Notes: a model not told the origin generated them from the sequence alone. A stretch of 64,000 nt of DNA from Sphaerisporangium perillae (GCF_023276435.1 NZ_JALLPO010000010.1:151504-215503); one strand, 5' to 3'; positions 52,405-61,855 are shown, counted from the stretch's first letter. Program-made: numbers and translations.

Positions 52405-52422
52405 TTGTACAAGTTGGACAAG
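52405..52422. promoter_or_regulatory. 9-bp tandem site between pucR and gabT
   Basis: TTGTACAAG (52405-52413) is followed directly by TTGGACAAG (52414-52422), and TTGTACAA is itself a palindrome. In the 107-bp divergent gap it is the only clear repeated element, and so the best candidate binding site for the PucR regulator. Confidence 0.5.
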
Positions 52423-52488
52423 CCGGACGGAAATATTGTGACATGTCGCCAGGTCGGCAGCGGGGCGCGGTGGCCGTAGCGTCAAGGC

Positions 52489-53886
52489 ATGAGCATCGAG
52501 CGTGACGTACACGAGCAGCAGGGCGCGGCCTTCTCCCCGCCCATCACGCGAGGCGGCCCCACACTGCCCCAGGAGCGCCGCCTGGTCACCGAGATCCCCG
52601 GCCCGAAGTCACGGGAGATGTTCGCGCGCAAGCGGTCCGCCGTACCGCAGGGCATCGGCACCACCCTGCCGGTGTTCGTCACCCACGCGGGCGGCGGCGT
52701 CGTCGTGGACGCGGACGGCAACTCCCTCATCGACTTCGGCTCGGGCATCGCCGTGACCACGGTCGGCAACGCCGCGCCGCGCGTCGTCGAGCGGGTCCAG
52801 AAGCAGGTCGCCGACTTCACCCACACCTGCTTCATGGTCACGCCGTACGAGTCCTACCTCGAGGTCTGCGAGAAGCTCAACGCCATCACGCCCGGCGACC
52901 ACGAGAAGCGCTCGTTCCTGGTCAACTCCGGCGCCGAGGCCGTGGAGAACGCCGTCAAGGTCGCCCGGCACGCCACCGGCCGCCAGGCGGTCGTGGCGTT
53001 CGACCACGGCTACCACGGCCGCACACTGCTCACCATGACGCTGACGGCGAAGAACATGCCGTACAAGCACCGGTTCGGCCCGTACGCCCCCGAGGTGTAC
53101 CGCATGCCGATGGCCTACCCCTTCCGGTGGCCCACCGGCCCGGAGAACTGCGCCGAGGAGGCCGCGGCGCAGGCCATCGACGCCATCAACAAGCAGATCG
53201 GCGCCGAGAACGTCGCCGCCATCGTGATCGAGCCCATCCAGGGCGAGGGCGGCTTCATCGAGCCGGCCCGGGGCTTCCTGCCGGCGCTGCTCGAGTACGC
53301 GAGGGCCAACGGCATCGTCTTCATCGCCGACGAGGTGCAGACCGGGTTCGCCCGCACCGGGCACCTGTTCGCCTGCGAGGACGAGGGCATCGTGCCCGAC
53401 ATCATCTGCACGGCCAAGGGGATCGCCGGTGGGCTCCCGCTCGCCGCCGTCACCGGCAGGGCCGAGCTGCTCGACGCCGTCCACGTCGGCGGTCTCGGCG
53501 GCACCTACGGGGGCAACCCGCTGGCCTGCGAGGCCGCGCTGGCCGTGCTGGAGACCATCGAGGCCGACGGCCTGGTGGAGCGGGCCCGGCAGGTCGAGGC
53601 CCTCATGCTCCCCCGGCTCAGGGCGCTGGCCGAGCGGTTCGACTCCATCGGCGACGTCCGCGGGCGCGGCGCCATGATCGCCATCGAGCTGGTGGTCCCG
53701 GGGTCCAAGGAGCCGGACGCGGCGGTCACCGGAGAGATCGTCAAGCGCTGCCACGCGGAGGGCCTGGTCGTGCTCACGGCGGGCACCTTCGGCAACGTGC
53801 TGCGCTTCCTGCCCCCGCTCTCCATCTCCGACGCTCTCCTGGAGGAGGGCCTGTCCATCCTGGAGAAGGCCATCTCCTCCGTTTAG
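52489..53886 (+). CDS. gabT: 4-aminobutyrate aminotransferase
   Basis: A 465-residue class-III PLP aminotransferase. Key features are LIDFGSGIAVTTVGNA, NSGAEAVENAVKVAR (cofactor phosphate), FDHGYHGRTLLTMTLT, the PLP-ring aspartate in FIADEVQTGFARTG, and the Schiff-base lysine in CTAKGIAGG. It transfers the GABA amino group to 2-oxoglutarate, giving succinate semialdehyde; 5-aminovalerate or other omega-amino acids may also be used. About 35 N-terminal residues precede the usual core. It is divergent from pucR and followed by a strong terminator. Confidence 0.93.
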   Translation: MSIERDVHEQQGAAFSPPITRGGPTLPQERRLVTEIPGPKSREMFARKRSAVPQGIGTTLPVFVTHAGGGVVVDADGNSLIDFGSGIAVTTVGNAAPRVVERVQKQVADFTHTCFMVTPYESYLEVCEKLNAITPGDHEKRSFLVNSGAEAVENAVKVARHATGRQAVVAFDHGYHGRTLLTMTLTAKNMPYKHRFGPYAPEVYRMPMAYPFRWPTGPENCAEEAAAQAIDAINKQIGAENVAAIVIEPIQGEGGFIEPARGFLPALLEYARANGIVFIADEVQTGFARTGHLFACEDEGIVPDIICTAKGIAGGLPLAAVTGRAELLDAVHVGGLGGTYGGNPLACEAALAVLETIEADGLVERARQVEALMLPRLRALAERFDSIGDVRGRGAMIAIELVVPGSKEPDAAVTGEIVKRCHAEGLVVLTAGTFGNVLRFLPPLSISDALLEEGLSILEKAISSV

Positions 53887-53896
53887 GACCACAGCG

Positions 53897-53932
53897 AAAG
53901 GGGCACCCGGCTTGCTGCCAGGTGTCCCTTTT
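53897..53932 (+). terminator. Rho-independent terminator after gabT
   Basis: AAAGGGGCACC (53897-53907) pairs with GGTGTCCCTTT (53921-53931), with one G-U pair and a 13-nt loop. The right arm runs into TTTTGTC. It begins 10 bp after the gabT stop. Confidence 0.85.
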
Positions 53933-54054
53933 GTCATTAAACGGGCGGGGCGAGGGCGGCGATTTAACCCGTCCTTGACATCGCCCTAGTCGATCACTGT
54001 GGGTAATGGAGCTATAACGGTTCGGGTAGAAGCCACTCGACCAACGGGAGCGTG

Positions 54055-54303
54055 ATGAGCTGGGATCCGACCGGAGCGGCACGGCTCAACCTGATGTTCG
54101 ACCCACAAGATCTCACCGGCCCGCAGCGCGAGGGGGACGCCTGCGTGGTCTGCCACAAGAAGTGGCCTCGGCCTCGGGTCCGTGTCGGCAGGCTGCCGGA
54201 CGACGCTCCCGTCATGGCCTGCGAGGACTGCGCCCAGGCCCTCCTCCCCGCGCCGCCCGCCCCGCGCCAGAAGTCCTCGGAGCGAAGAGCCGCCCTTCCC
54301 TGA
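54055..54303 (+). CDS. Small zinc-ribbon-like protein
   Basis: An 82-residue protein with two CxxC pairs, CVVCHKKW and ACEDCAQ, spaced about 25 residues apart, as in a treble-clef or ribbon zinc site. A Pro/Arg-rich tail follows. No enzymatic domain is present; actinomycetes carry many similar short proteins of unknown role. GGGAG precedes the tandem GTG-ATG start (54052/54055). It converges on the saccharopine-dehydrogenase-like gene. Confidence 0.75.
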   Translation: MSWDPTGAARLNLMFDPQDLTGPQREGDACVVCHKKWPRPRVRVGRLPDDAPVMACEDCAQALLPAPPAPRQKSSERRAALP

Positions 54304-54334
54304 CCCGCGGTGACCGCCGCGCAGGGCAGGGCGG

Positions 54335-55549
54335 TCACTGCTCGCGCATGCCCCACGGTGAGCCGTACTCGGTGAGCAGTTCCAGGAACGGCACCGGGTC
54401 GAACGCCTCGGGGCCGAGCACGCCGCGGCCCTCCCACGTGCCGCGGGCGAGCAGTTCCAGCGCCACGACAGGGTGGACCGCGGTCTGCCAGACCACCGCC
54501 TGGGCGCCGTACTCCCGCATCGACCACGCGTTGTCGACCACGTGGTACAGGTAGACCTCGCGCGGGGCGCCGTCCTTGCCCGTGCCCTTGATCCACGTGC
54601 CCGCGCACGTCTTGCCGCGCATCCGCTCGCCCAGGGTCGCCGGGTCGGGCAGTGACGCGGCCACGACATCGCGCGGGGACACCTCGACGCCCTTGATCGA
54701 AACCGGCTCTGTGGAGTCCAGCCCCAGCTTGTGCAGCGTCCGGAGCACATCGATGAACTCCGCGCCGAGCCCGTACTTGAACGTCACCCGGCCGGCCTTC
54801 ACCCAGCGCGGGACCAGCAGCACCTCCTCGTGCTCGACGTTCACGCACTCGACGGGGCCGATGCCCTCGGGGAAGTCGAAGACCTCCGGCTCGCTGAACG
54901 GCTCGGTCGTGTGCCAGCCGCCGTTCTCCCACACCACCGGAGGGTTGAGGCACTCCTCGATGGTGGTCCAGATCGAGAAGGTCGGCGCGAAGGCCTCCTC
55001 CCCGTCCGGCCCCTCGACGACCAGGTTCGCCCCGTCGCGGATGCCGATCTCGTCGATGCTCTCGAAGAGGTGGTCGGCCGCGTACCTGGCGAAGACGTCG
55101 GCGAGGCCGGGCTCCACCCCCATGCCGACCAGTGCGAGCCTCCCCTCGGCCTCCCACCGCGACGCCAGCTCGAACTGCTCGTCGCCGAGCTTGACGCCCG
55201 TCTCCTCGTACGGCCGGGCGGGGTGCGGCCTGGACAGGGACATCGCCATGTCCAGGTAGTCGGCCCCGGCCGCGAGCGCGGCACGGAACAACGGCATGTC
55301 GAATCGCGGGTCCACTGCGTTGAACAGGACGTCGCAACGGTGCTCGCGGAGCGCCGCCTCCACCGCGTCCTGGTCGGAGGCGTCCAGCCCGATCGCGGTG
55401 AACCGTCCGGGCGCCTGGCCGGAGACCACGGCCTCGGCCCGTGAAGGGTCATAGTCGGCGACGACGATGTGGTCGAAGAAGTCTCGGCGGGCGGCGATCG
55501 GGACCACGGCGGAACCCACGCCACCGGCGCCTACGAGCAGGATGCGCAT
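54335..55549 (-). CDS. Saccharopine dehydrogenase family oxidoreductase
   Basis: A 404-residue NAD(P) enzyme. The Rossmann motif GAGGVGSAV stands at the very N-terminus (MRILLVGAGGVGSAVVPIAA), the acidic end of strand 2 is in VVADYD, and the C-terminal saccharopine-dehydrogenase domain includes GMGVEPGLADVFARYAADHL. Close relatives include carboxynorspermidine synthase and lysine 6-dehydrogenase, so a polyamine or lysine-derived substrate would fit the PotD-like and gabT neighbours. ATG at 55549 starts the fold; an in-frame ATG at 55582 would add 11 residues. Transcribed toward gabT's terminator region. Confidence 0.87.
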   Translation of the reverse strand: MRILLVGAGGVGSAVVPIAARRDFFDHIVVADYDPSRAEAVVSGQAPGRFTAIGLDASDQDAVEAALREHRCDVLFNAVDPRFDMPLFRAALAAGADYLDMAMSLSRPHPARPYEETGVKLGDEQFELASRWEAEGRLALVGMGVEPGLADVFARYAADHLFESIDEIGIRDGANLVVEGPDGEEAFAPTFSIWTTIEECLNPPVVWENGGWHTTEPFSEPEVFDFPEGIGPVECVNVEHEEVLLVPRWVKAGRVTFKYGLGAEFIDVLRTLHKLGLDSTEPVSIKGVEVSPRDVVAASLPDPATLGERMRGKTCAGTWIKGTGKDGAPREVYLYHVVDNAWSMREYGAQAVVWQTAVHPVVALELLARGTWEGRGVLGPEAFDPVPFLELLTEYGSPWGMREQ

Positions 55550-55755
55550 GCCGGCGACACTACCAACTGACTGGTCGACCATTCAACTAAAGACCCGCAT
55601 AAAAACGGCTCCTTCTCCACGAAATCCGTCGCCAGATCGCGACCATGTAGCTGAAAAGAGGCCTCTACGGCCCCTCAACTTCGAATCGAGCACCAGCCCA
55701 CGAACAGCCATCCTCCGGGTGACCACCCACCTCCGCCGGGCGGCCGCCGCTTACC

Positions 55756-55782
55756 GCCCGATGTGGTGGTTGTGCATCGGGC
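55756..55782 (-). terminator. Hairpin downstream of the binding-lipoprotein gene
   Basis: GCCCGATG (55756-55763) and CATCGGGC (55775-55782) are perfect 8-bp arms around an 11-nt loop, about 80 bp after the stop of the solute-binding lipoprotein gene. There is no U-tract. The rest of the 55583-55863 gap shows no gene. Confidence 0.5.
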
Positions 55783-55863
55783 GCCGCGACGGCGGGCAGT
55801 GGTACGGCGGTGCCGGCGCCGGCCGTACGTCGGGCAACCTGGCGAACGTTCGTGCGGGTCACA

Positions 55864-57162
55864 TCAGTGCACGAGCAGGCGCCACCTGTCCGTCCACTCG
55901 GCGTAGTCGGTGCATTGCCCGTCCTGCCCCTCGCAGTCCTTGACCGGGAGCACGGCGAAGCTGATCTTCTTGTGCCAGCCGCCGTCGGTGACCCGGTACG
56001 CCGCGCAGATGCCCTTCGCCTGCTCGGTCTGGCGGAACTTGCCGGTCTCCTCGCTGTGCCAGGCGCACGCCCGGGGGTTCGCGGGCGCCAGCACGTTCCA
56101 CACCGACGCCTGCTGCTGCACCTTCGCCGTGGTCGCCCAGTCGATCCATCGGTACGCGCAGTTGGGCGCCGCCGCCTGCGCCGAGATCATCCAGGAATCC
56201 ACCCAGCCGGTCGTCGGCTCGCCCTTCAGCGCCTTCACCGGCCGACCGGCCGCGCGCAGGATGTCCAGCTGGTACGGCAGGGCGCGCCCGATGCGCACGG
56301 ACCCCCCGGTGAACCCCTGCACCGCCTGGATCGGCTCCTTCCAGTAGGACCGCTCCGCGCCGCCGCGCCGCTCGCCGAGGAGCTCCGTCGCCGCGTCGAG
56401 CTGGGGCCGGGTCAGCTCGTACGGATCAACGATGCCCAGCTCGGGCCGTTGCCTCTTCAGTGTGAGGGCGGCGTCGGCGATCGTGAGCGGGCCGTCCTTG
56501 AGCATGACGGGACCGCGATCGGAGTAGAGCGCGCCGGCCGCCGCCGGCCGCGTCTTACCGCTGTCGTACAGGGTCGCGTACCAGCCCCACAGATAGGGCA
56601 CGCCGTACACCTGCGACCCCGCCGTCACCGACCGCTGTGACCGCAGCCACGCGGGGATCTCGTCGTAGTGGGGCACGAGCGAGGTGGTGAGCGGGGCGAC
56701 CTTCCCCTCGGAGATCAGCCGGCCGCCGATCTCCGGAGGCGCCGACACCACGTCGTAGGCGGTCTGCGCGACGAGCCGATCCATCTGGTCGCTCGTCTGC
56801 GGGAAGCGCAGGTTGACCCGGCAGCCCGTGGCCCGCTCGAACGCCCCCACCCAGTTGACCCTCCGGTCATTCGCGCCGTACTCGGCGTAGCCCCGGTAGG
56901 TCAGGACGGTGACCGCCCCCTCGCCCGGCTCGAGCGCCTTCGGAGAAGGCGTCGGCGTGCGGGAGGGAGAGGCGGCGGGCGAGGCGTCCGGCACGGCGGA
57001 GGTCACCGTGGCGGCGGGCGTCGCGGTACGGGTGGGCGCCGGCGTGACCTCGGCCGCCCGAGACCCCGTGCCACCGCACCCGGCCAGAACCAGAGCCAGG
57101 GCCACGGTGGCCGACGCTAGCGACGCCGGCCCACGGCGGCGCCCCCTCCCCCTGGTCGTCAC
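55864..57162 (-). CDS. Spermidine/putrescine-type ABC transporter substrate-binding lipoprotein
   Basis: A 432-residue exported lipoprotein. The signal peptide ends in the lipobox LAGC (Cys29), and a Thr/Pro-rich tether (about 35-80) precedes a periplasmic-binding-protein type II fold. The order of motifs (VTVLTYRGYAEYG, FPQTSDQMDRLV, VPYLWGWYATLYD) resembles PotD/PotF-like polyamine-binding proteins. No permease or ATPase gene is nearby, so it must share a transporter encoded elsewhere or act as a receptor. The four cysteines near the C-terminus may form disulfides. It lies 54 bp downstream of mmsA on the same strand and may be co-transcribed. Confidence 0.85.
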   Translation of the reverse strand: MTTRGRGRRRGPASLASATVALALVLAGCGGTGSRAAEVTPAPTRTATPAATVTSAVPDASPAASPSRTPTPSPKALEPGEGAVTVLTYRGYAEYGANDRRVNWVGAFERATGCRVNLRFPQTSDQMDRLVAQTAYDVVSAPPEIGGRLISEGKVAPLTTSLVPHYDEIPAWLRSQRSVTAGSQVYGVPYLWGWYATLYDSGKTRPAAAGALYSDRGPVMLKDGPLTIADAALTLKRQRPELGIVDPYELTRPQLDAATELLGERRGGAERSYWKEPIQAVQGFTGGSVRIGRALPYQLDILRAAGRPVKALKGEPTTGWVDSWMISAQAAAPNCAYRWIDWATTAKVQQQASVWNVLAPANPRACAWHSEETGKFRQTEQAKGICAAYRVTDGGWHKKISFAVLPVKDCEGQDGQCTDYAEWTDRWRLLVH

Positions 57163-57216
57163 GCCGGCCCCCTCGTCTCGACCTTCTGCGGGCAGCCTAC
57201 CGGCAGGGAGGCCGGG

Positions 57217-58761
57217 CTAGATGTTGGTCGGGAACCCGAGGTTCACGCCGCCGTGGCTTGGATCGAGCCAGCGCGCGGTCACGACCTTGCCCCGGGTGTA
57301 GAAGTGGACGCCCTCGGTGCCGTGGACGTGCGTGTCGCCGAACAGGGAGGACTTCCAGCCGCCGAAGCTGTAGAAGGCCATCGGCACGGGGATCGGCACG
57401 TTGATGCCGACCATGCCGACCTCCACCTCGTTCTGGAAGCGCCGCGCGGCGCCCCCGTCGTTGGTGAAGACCGCCGTGCCGTTGCCGTACTCCGCCTCGT
57501 TGATGATCCGCAGGCCTTCCTCATAGGAGCCGACCCTGACCACCGACAGCACCGGGCCGAAGATCTCGTCGCGGTGGACGGCGGAACCCGGCTGGACCTG
57601 GTCGATCACCGTCGGCCCGAGCCAGAACCCAGGGGTCTCGGCGGCGCTGCCGCCGCCCTTGACCGGGGTCTCGCGCCCGTCGACGACCAGCTTGGCCCCC
57701 TCGGCGAGCGCCGCGTCCAGGTAGGAGGCGACCTTGTCGCGATGCACCTGCGTGACGAGCGGGCCCATCTGGGAGTCGGGGTCGTCGCCGGGGCCGACCG
57801 TGAGCCGGGCCACCCGCTCGACGATCTTGTCCACCAGCTCGTCGCCGATCGGATCCACGGCGAGCACGACCGAGATCGCCATGCACCGCTCGCCCGCCGA
57901 GCCGAAGCCGGCGTTCACCGCCGCGTCGGCGACCAGGTCGAGGTCGGCGTCGGGCAGGACCAGCATGTGGTTCTTCGCGCCGCCGAGCGCCTGCACCCGC
58001 TTGCCGTGCCGGGTGCCGGTCTCGTAGACGTACCGGGCGATCGGGGTCGAGCCGACGAACGAGACGGCCCGGACGTCCGGATGCTCCAGCAGCCGGTCGA
58101 CCGCCACCTTGTCGCCCTGGACGACGTTGAACACGCCATCGGGCAGACCCGCGCGCTTCCACAGGGACGCCATCAGCAGCGACGCCGAGGGGTCCCGCTC
58201 GGAGGGCTTCAGCACGAACGTGTTCCCGCAGGCGATCGCGACCGGGTACATCCACATCGGCACCATCGCCGGGAAGTTGAACGGCGTGATCCCCGCGACC
58301 ACCCCCAGCGGCTGCCTGATCGAGAACGAGTCCACGCTCGTCGAGACGTTCTCGGAGAAGCCGCCCTTCAGCAGATGGGGGATACCGCAGGCGAACTCCA
58401 CGACCTCCAGCCCGCGGGCCACCTCGCCGAGCGCGTCGGAGTGCACCTTGCCGTGCTCCGCGCTGATCAGCGCGGCCAGCTCGTCGCGGTGACCGTCCAT
58501 CAGCTCGCGGAACCGGAAGAGCACCTGCGCCCGCTTCATCAGCGAGGCGTCGCGCCACGCGGGGAACGCCGCCTTGGCGGCGGCGACCGCGGCGTCGACG
58601 TCCTCGGGACCGGCGAGGTCCACCTGGCCGGTCACCTCGCCGGTGGCCGGGTTGAAGATGTCGCTCCGCCGCCCTGAGCCGCTCCGCCGCGCCGCACCGC
58701 TCTCTGCCTCCGCACCGCTCTCTGCCTCGGCGCCGCCGATCCAGTGCGTGACCCGCTTCAC
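57217..58761 (-). CDS. mmsA: CoA-acylating methylmalonate-semialdehyde dehydrogenase
   Basis: A 514-residue ALDH that oxidises methylmalonate or malonate semialdehyde with NAD and CoA to propionyl- or acetyl-CoA plus CO2. Family markers are ITPFNFPAMVPMWMYPVAI, LGGAKNHMLVLPDADLDL, the nucleophile cysteine in GSAGERCMAISVVL, and VPIPVPMAFYSFGGWKSSLFG. An Ala/Glu/Ser/Gly insertion of about 20 residues after residue 11 comes from an 18-bp duplication. The GTG start at 58761 overlaps the aminotransferase TGA (GTGA), so the enzymes are translationally coupled. Beta-alanine or beta-aminoisobutyrate degradation is the likely pathway. Confidence 0.93.
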   Translation of the reverse strand: MKRVTHWIGGAEAESGAEAESGAARRSGSGRRSDIFNPATGEVTGQVDLAGPEDVDAAVAAAKAAFPAWRDASLMKRAQVLFRFRELMDGHRDELAALISAEHGKVHSDALGEVARGLEVVEFACGIPHLLKGGFSENVSTSVDSFSIRQPLGVVAGITPFNFPAMVPMWMYPVAIACGNTFVLKPSERDPSASLLMASLWKRAGLPDGVFNVVQGDKVAVDRLLEHPDVRAVSFVGSTPIARYVYETGTRHGKRVQALGGAKNHMLVLPDADLDLVADAAVNAGFGSAGERCMAISVVLAVDPIGDELVDKIVERVARLTVGPGDDPDSQMGPLVTQVHRDKVASYLDAALAEGAKLVVDGRETPVKGGGSAAETPGFWLGPTVIDQVQPGSAVHRDEIFGPVLSVVRVGSYEEGLRIINEAEYGNGTAVFTNDGGAARRFQNEVEVGMVGINVPIPVPMAFYSFGGWKSSLFGDTHVHGTEGVHFYTRGKVVTARWLDPSHGGVNLGFPTNI

Positions 58762-60056
58762 TGACCCGTCTCCCCGTTGATCGTTTCCAGCGCGGTGAGG
58801 ATGATCCCCAGGCCCTCGCGCGCCTCTTCGTCGCTGAGCGTCAGCGGCGGGGCCATGCGCAGCACGTTCCCGTACAGGCCGCCCTTGCCGGCCAGCAGGC
58901 CGAGCTTCTTGGTCTCCTCCATGAACCGGGCGGCCAGCGCCGGCGAGGCGGCTCCGGTGGCCGGGTCGACCAGTTCGAGGGCGAACATCAGCCCCTTGCC
59001 CCGCACCTCGCCGACGATCGGCAGCCGCTCCTTGGCCGCGCGCAGCCCGTCGATGAGGATCGCGCCGGTGGCGGCGGCCCGGGTCTGCAGGTCGTTGTCC
59101 AGGACGTAGTCGAGGGTGGCGTTGGCGGCGGCCATGGAGATCGGGTTGCCGCCGAAGGTGGCCAGGCCGATGGCGTGCGGGGCGTCCATCAGGTCGCCCC
59201 GGGCGACCACGCCGCCGACCGCGAAGCCGTTGCCGAGGCCCTTGGCGAAGGTCATCATGTCCGGCGTCATGCCGTGGTTCTGGATGCCGAAGAACGCCGA
59301 ACCCGTACGGCCCCACCCGGTCTGCACCTCGTCGGAGATGAAGAGGATGCCCTCCTCGTCCAGCACCTCCTTGTACGCCTTGAACAGCCCGTCGGGCGCC
59401 ATGGTGAAACCGCCGACGCCCTGGATCGGCTCGGCGATCAGGGCGGCCACGTCATTGGACACCACGGTCGCGAGCACGTGGCGCAGGTCCGCGACGCAGG
59501 CGTCGATGTACTCGGCGTCGGACATGCCGCGGAACTGCGGCAGGTGCCGGTCGGCGCCGTGCAGGAAGTGCACGTTGAGCGGCGAGAACGAGTTGTTCTT
59601 CCAGCTCCGGTTGCTCGTGACCGAGATCGCGCCGAAGCTGCGGCCGTGGTAGCTCTGCCGCATCGCGAGGACCTGGTCGGACTTGCGCGCGTACGTCGCG
59701 AGCAGCAGGGCGGTCTCGTTGGCCTCGGTGCCGGAGTTGGTGAAGAAGACCTTGGCGTTCTCGATGCCCGACAGCCTGGCGATCTTCTCGGCCAGCTCGA
59801 CCTGGGCGCGCAGCAGGTAGACGGTGCTGGTGTGCACGACCCCGGTCGCGAGCTGCCGCTCGACGGCGTCACGGACCTCCGGGACGTCGTACCCGATCAT
59901 GTTGGTCAGGATGCCGGCGAAGAAGTCGAGGTAGGTGTGGCCTTCCGCGTCGACGACGCGATTGCCCTTCCCCCGCACGATCTCGATGGGTTCGTCGTAG
60001 TAGAGGGACAACCAGTTCGGCATGACCGCACGATGGCGCGGAAGAAGGTCGGACAT
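58758..60056 (-). CDS. Class-III omega-aminotransferase (beta-alanine/AGXT2-like)
   Basis: A 432-residue PLP enzyme. Motifs are YLDFFAGILTNMIGYD, FFTNSGTEANETALLLA (phosphate site), MRQSYHGRSFGAISVT, FISDEVQTGWGRTG (PLP aspartate) and FAKGLGNGFAVGG (Schiff-base lysine). The pattern is closest to alanine-glyoxylate aminotransferase 2 and beta-alanine-pyruvate aminotransferases. Coupled to mmsA by a 4-bp overlap, it probably yields the semialdehyde that MmsA oxidises. ATG at 60056 gives normal family length; a longer upstream frame is not supported. Confidence 0.92.
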   Translation of the reverse strand: MSDLLPRHRAVMPNWLSLYYDEPIEIVRGKGNRVVDAEGHTYLDFFAGILTNMIGYDVPEVRDAVERQLATGVVHTSTVYLLRAQVELAEKIARLSGIENAKVFFTNSGTEANETALLLATYARKSDQVLAMRQSYHGRSFGAISVTSNRSWKNNSFSPLNVHFLHGADRHLPQFRGMSDAEYIDACVADLRHVLATVVSNDVAALIAEPIQGVGGFTMAPDGLFKAYKEVLDEEGILFISDEVQTGWGRTGSAFFGIQNHGMTPDMMTFAKGLGNGFAVGGVVARGDLMDAPHAIGLATFGGNPISMAAANATLDYVLDNDLQTRAAATGAILIDGLRAAKERLPIVGEVRGKGLMFALELVDPATGAASPALAARFMEETKKLGLLAGKGGLYGNVLRMAPPLTLSDEEAREGLGIILTALETINGETGQ

Positions 60057-60183
60057 AGTCCGATTATGTCGATTTACCGCCACCGCTCCCACCTCCAAGG
60101 TGTCGGCGTACTGGGAATTCACCTTACATCTTGCTACCCGCAAGCTCAGAATGTCGTGATTACCAGATGTCTGGACAATATCC

Positions 60184-60222
60184 CCGCCACCGCCGCGTAC
60201 GGACATCGCGCGGCGGTGGCGG
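60184..60222 (-). terminator. Strong GC hairpin downstream of the MFS gene
   Basis: CCGCCACCGCCGCG (60184-60197) and CGCGGCGGTGGCGG (60209-60222) are perfect 14-bp arms around an 11-nt loop. It starts 17 bp after the MFS stop codon and separates that gene from the aminotransferase promoter. No U-tract follows. Confidence 0.75.
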
Positions 60223-60227
60223 ACGAT

Positions 60228-60253
60228 CAGGGAACCGTCTCAGGGAACCGTCT
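60228..60253. repeat. 13-bp tandem duplication over the MFS stop codon
   Basis: CAGGGAACCGTCT occurs twice in tandem (60228-60240 and 60241-60253). The MFS stop (60240-60242) spans the junction, so the duplication may have set the present C-terminus. Confidence 0.7.
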
Positions 60254-61847
60254 CGGAGACCGGCTGCGCGGCGGGCGCCGGGCGGGGGCGCAGGACGGTG
60301 AAGGCCAGCGCGGCCGCCGCCAGGGTGAACGCGACGCCGACCCACGAGCCGAAGGACATGGCCGACACGAACGCCTCCCTCGCCGTCCTCGCCAGCCCCG
60401 CCTCGCCCAGCTCCAGCGCGGCGCCGATCGAGTCCCTCGCGGCGGCGGGCGCGCTCTCGGGCATCCGCGCGGTGTAGACCCCGGCGAGCACGCTGCCGAG
60501 GACGGCCACGCTGAGCGCCATCCCGACCTGCTGGACGGTGTCGTTGAGCGCCGATCCGACCCCCGCGTGCTCCGGCGGCACCGCGCCCATCAGGGTCGCG
60601 TACGCCGCCGGCCCCGCGAGGCCACCGCCGACGCCCATGATCAGCAGCCCGGTGATGAGCTTGCCGTACCCGTCCGCCGGGCCGATGAGCCCCAGCACCA
60701 TGAAGCCGCCCGCCATCACGACCAGCCCCACGGCGACCAGCACCCGGTTGCTGACCCGCTGCCCTAGCGCGGCGCCGACGCCGTTGAACAGCGCCGCCGC
60801 CACCGCGTACGGCAGGAGCGCGAGGCCCGCCTTCATGGGCCCGTAGGCGAGCACGAACTGCAGGTACTGGGTGAGCATGAGCAGGAGGGCCCCGGTGCCG
60901 AACGACATCAGCACGATGGAGAACGAGGACCCGCTGAAGTTGCGGTCGCGAAAGAGCGACAGCGGCAGCATGGGGTGGTCCGACCTGCGCTCCCACACCA
61001 CGAAGGCCCCGAGGGCCACCACCGCGACGGCCGCCGCCGTGAGGGCGCCGCCCGAGGTCCATCCCTCGCGGGGCGCCGCGATCACCACGTAGACCAGCGC
61101 CGTCATGCCCACCGTCGACAGCAGCGCGCCGAGCGGGTCCGTACGGCGGGCCGGGGCACGGGACTCTGGCATCAGCACCACCGCGGCCAGGACGGCGAGG
61201 GCGGCGATCGGCACGTTCAGCAGGAACACCGACCCCCACCAGTAGTGCTCCAGCAGGAAGCCGCCCAGGGTCGGCCCGGCGATCACGCCCACCATGGCGA
61301 CCGCGCTCCACGCCGCGATGGCCTTGCGGCGCTCGGAGTCGTCGAAGACCGTGATCAGGATGGACAGGGTGCTCGGCATCAGGAAAGACCCGCCCACGCC
61401 CATGAGCGCACGCGCGCCGATCAGCTGCCACGGCTCCTGCACGAGCGTCGCCACCAGCGAGGCCGCCCCGAACACCACCAGGCCGATGATCAGGAAGCGC
61501 CGCCGGCCGTACCGGTCGGACAGGCTGCCCGCGGTCAGCAGCAGGCCGGCGAAGACCAGGATGTAGGCGTCGATGATCCACTGGACGTCGGCGGGAGTCG
61601 CGCCCAGGTCGCGGATGAGCGACGGGATCGCCAGGTTCAGCACCGTGTTGTCCACGACGAGCACCAGCAGGCTCACGCAGAGGACGCCGAGGATCCACCA
61701 GCGCCGCGGATCCTTCGCCTGCTCCGAGCCCTGGTCCTGGGTCCGGTCCGGAGGCTGATCCGAGTGCTGATCCGGGGGCCGATCCTCGGGCCGGACCGGG
61801 GGACGGGGACGGCCGCCCCCTGCTTCTCGTACATCGTTCGAGTTCAC
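60240..61847 (-). CDS. MFS transporter, DHA2/EmrB-QacA drug-efflux type
   Basis: A 535-residue membrane protein with a hydrophilic N-terminal segment rich in Asp, Gln and Pro and about 14 helices. Motif A is GSLSDRYGRRR, motif B/C-like segments are LIGARALMGVGGSFLMPSTL and AWSAVAMVGVIAGPTLGGFL, and DVQWIIDAY is typical of DHA2 pumps. It probably exports drugs or amphipathic compounds by proton antiport. The GTG at 61847 lies beside the TetR-type operator; GTG at 61853 is also possible. Divergent from a TetR gene that should repress it. Confidence 0.93.
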   Translation of the reverse strand: MNSNDVREAGGGRPRPPVRPEDRPPDQHSDQPPDRTQDQGSEQAKDPRRWWILGVLCVSLLVLVVDNTVLNLAIPSLIRDLGATPADVQWIIDAYILVFAGLLLTAGSLSDRYGRRRFLIIGLVVFGAASLVATLVQEPWQLIGARALMGVGGSFLMPSTLSILITVFDDSERRKAIAAWSAVAMVGVIAGPTLGGFLLEHYWWGSVFLLNVPIAALAVLAAVVLMPESRAPARRTDPLGALLSTVGMTALVYVVIAAPREGWTSGGALTAAAVAVVALGAFVVWERRSDHPMLPLSLFRDRNFSGSSFSIVLMSFGTGALLLMLTQYLQFVLAYGPMKAGLALLPYAVAAALFNGVGAALGQRVSNRVLVAVGLVVMAGGFMVLGLIGPADGYGKLITGLLIMGVGGGLAGPAAYATLMGAVPPEHAGVGSALNDTVQQVGMALSVAVLGSVLAGVYTARMPESAPAAARDSIGAALELGEAGLARTAREAFVSAMSFGSWVGVAFTLAAAALAFTVLRPRPAPAAQPVSETVP

Positions 61848-61855
61848 TCGCACAG

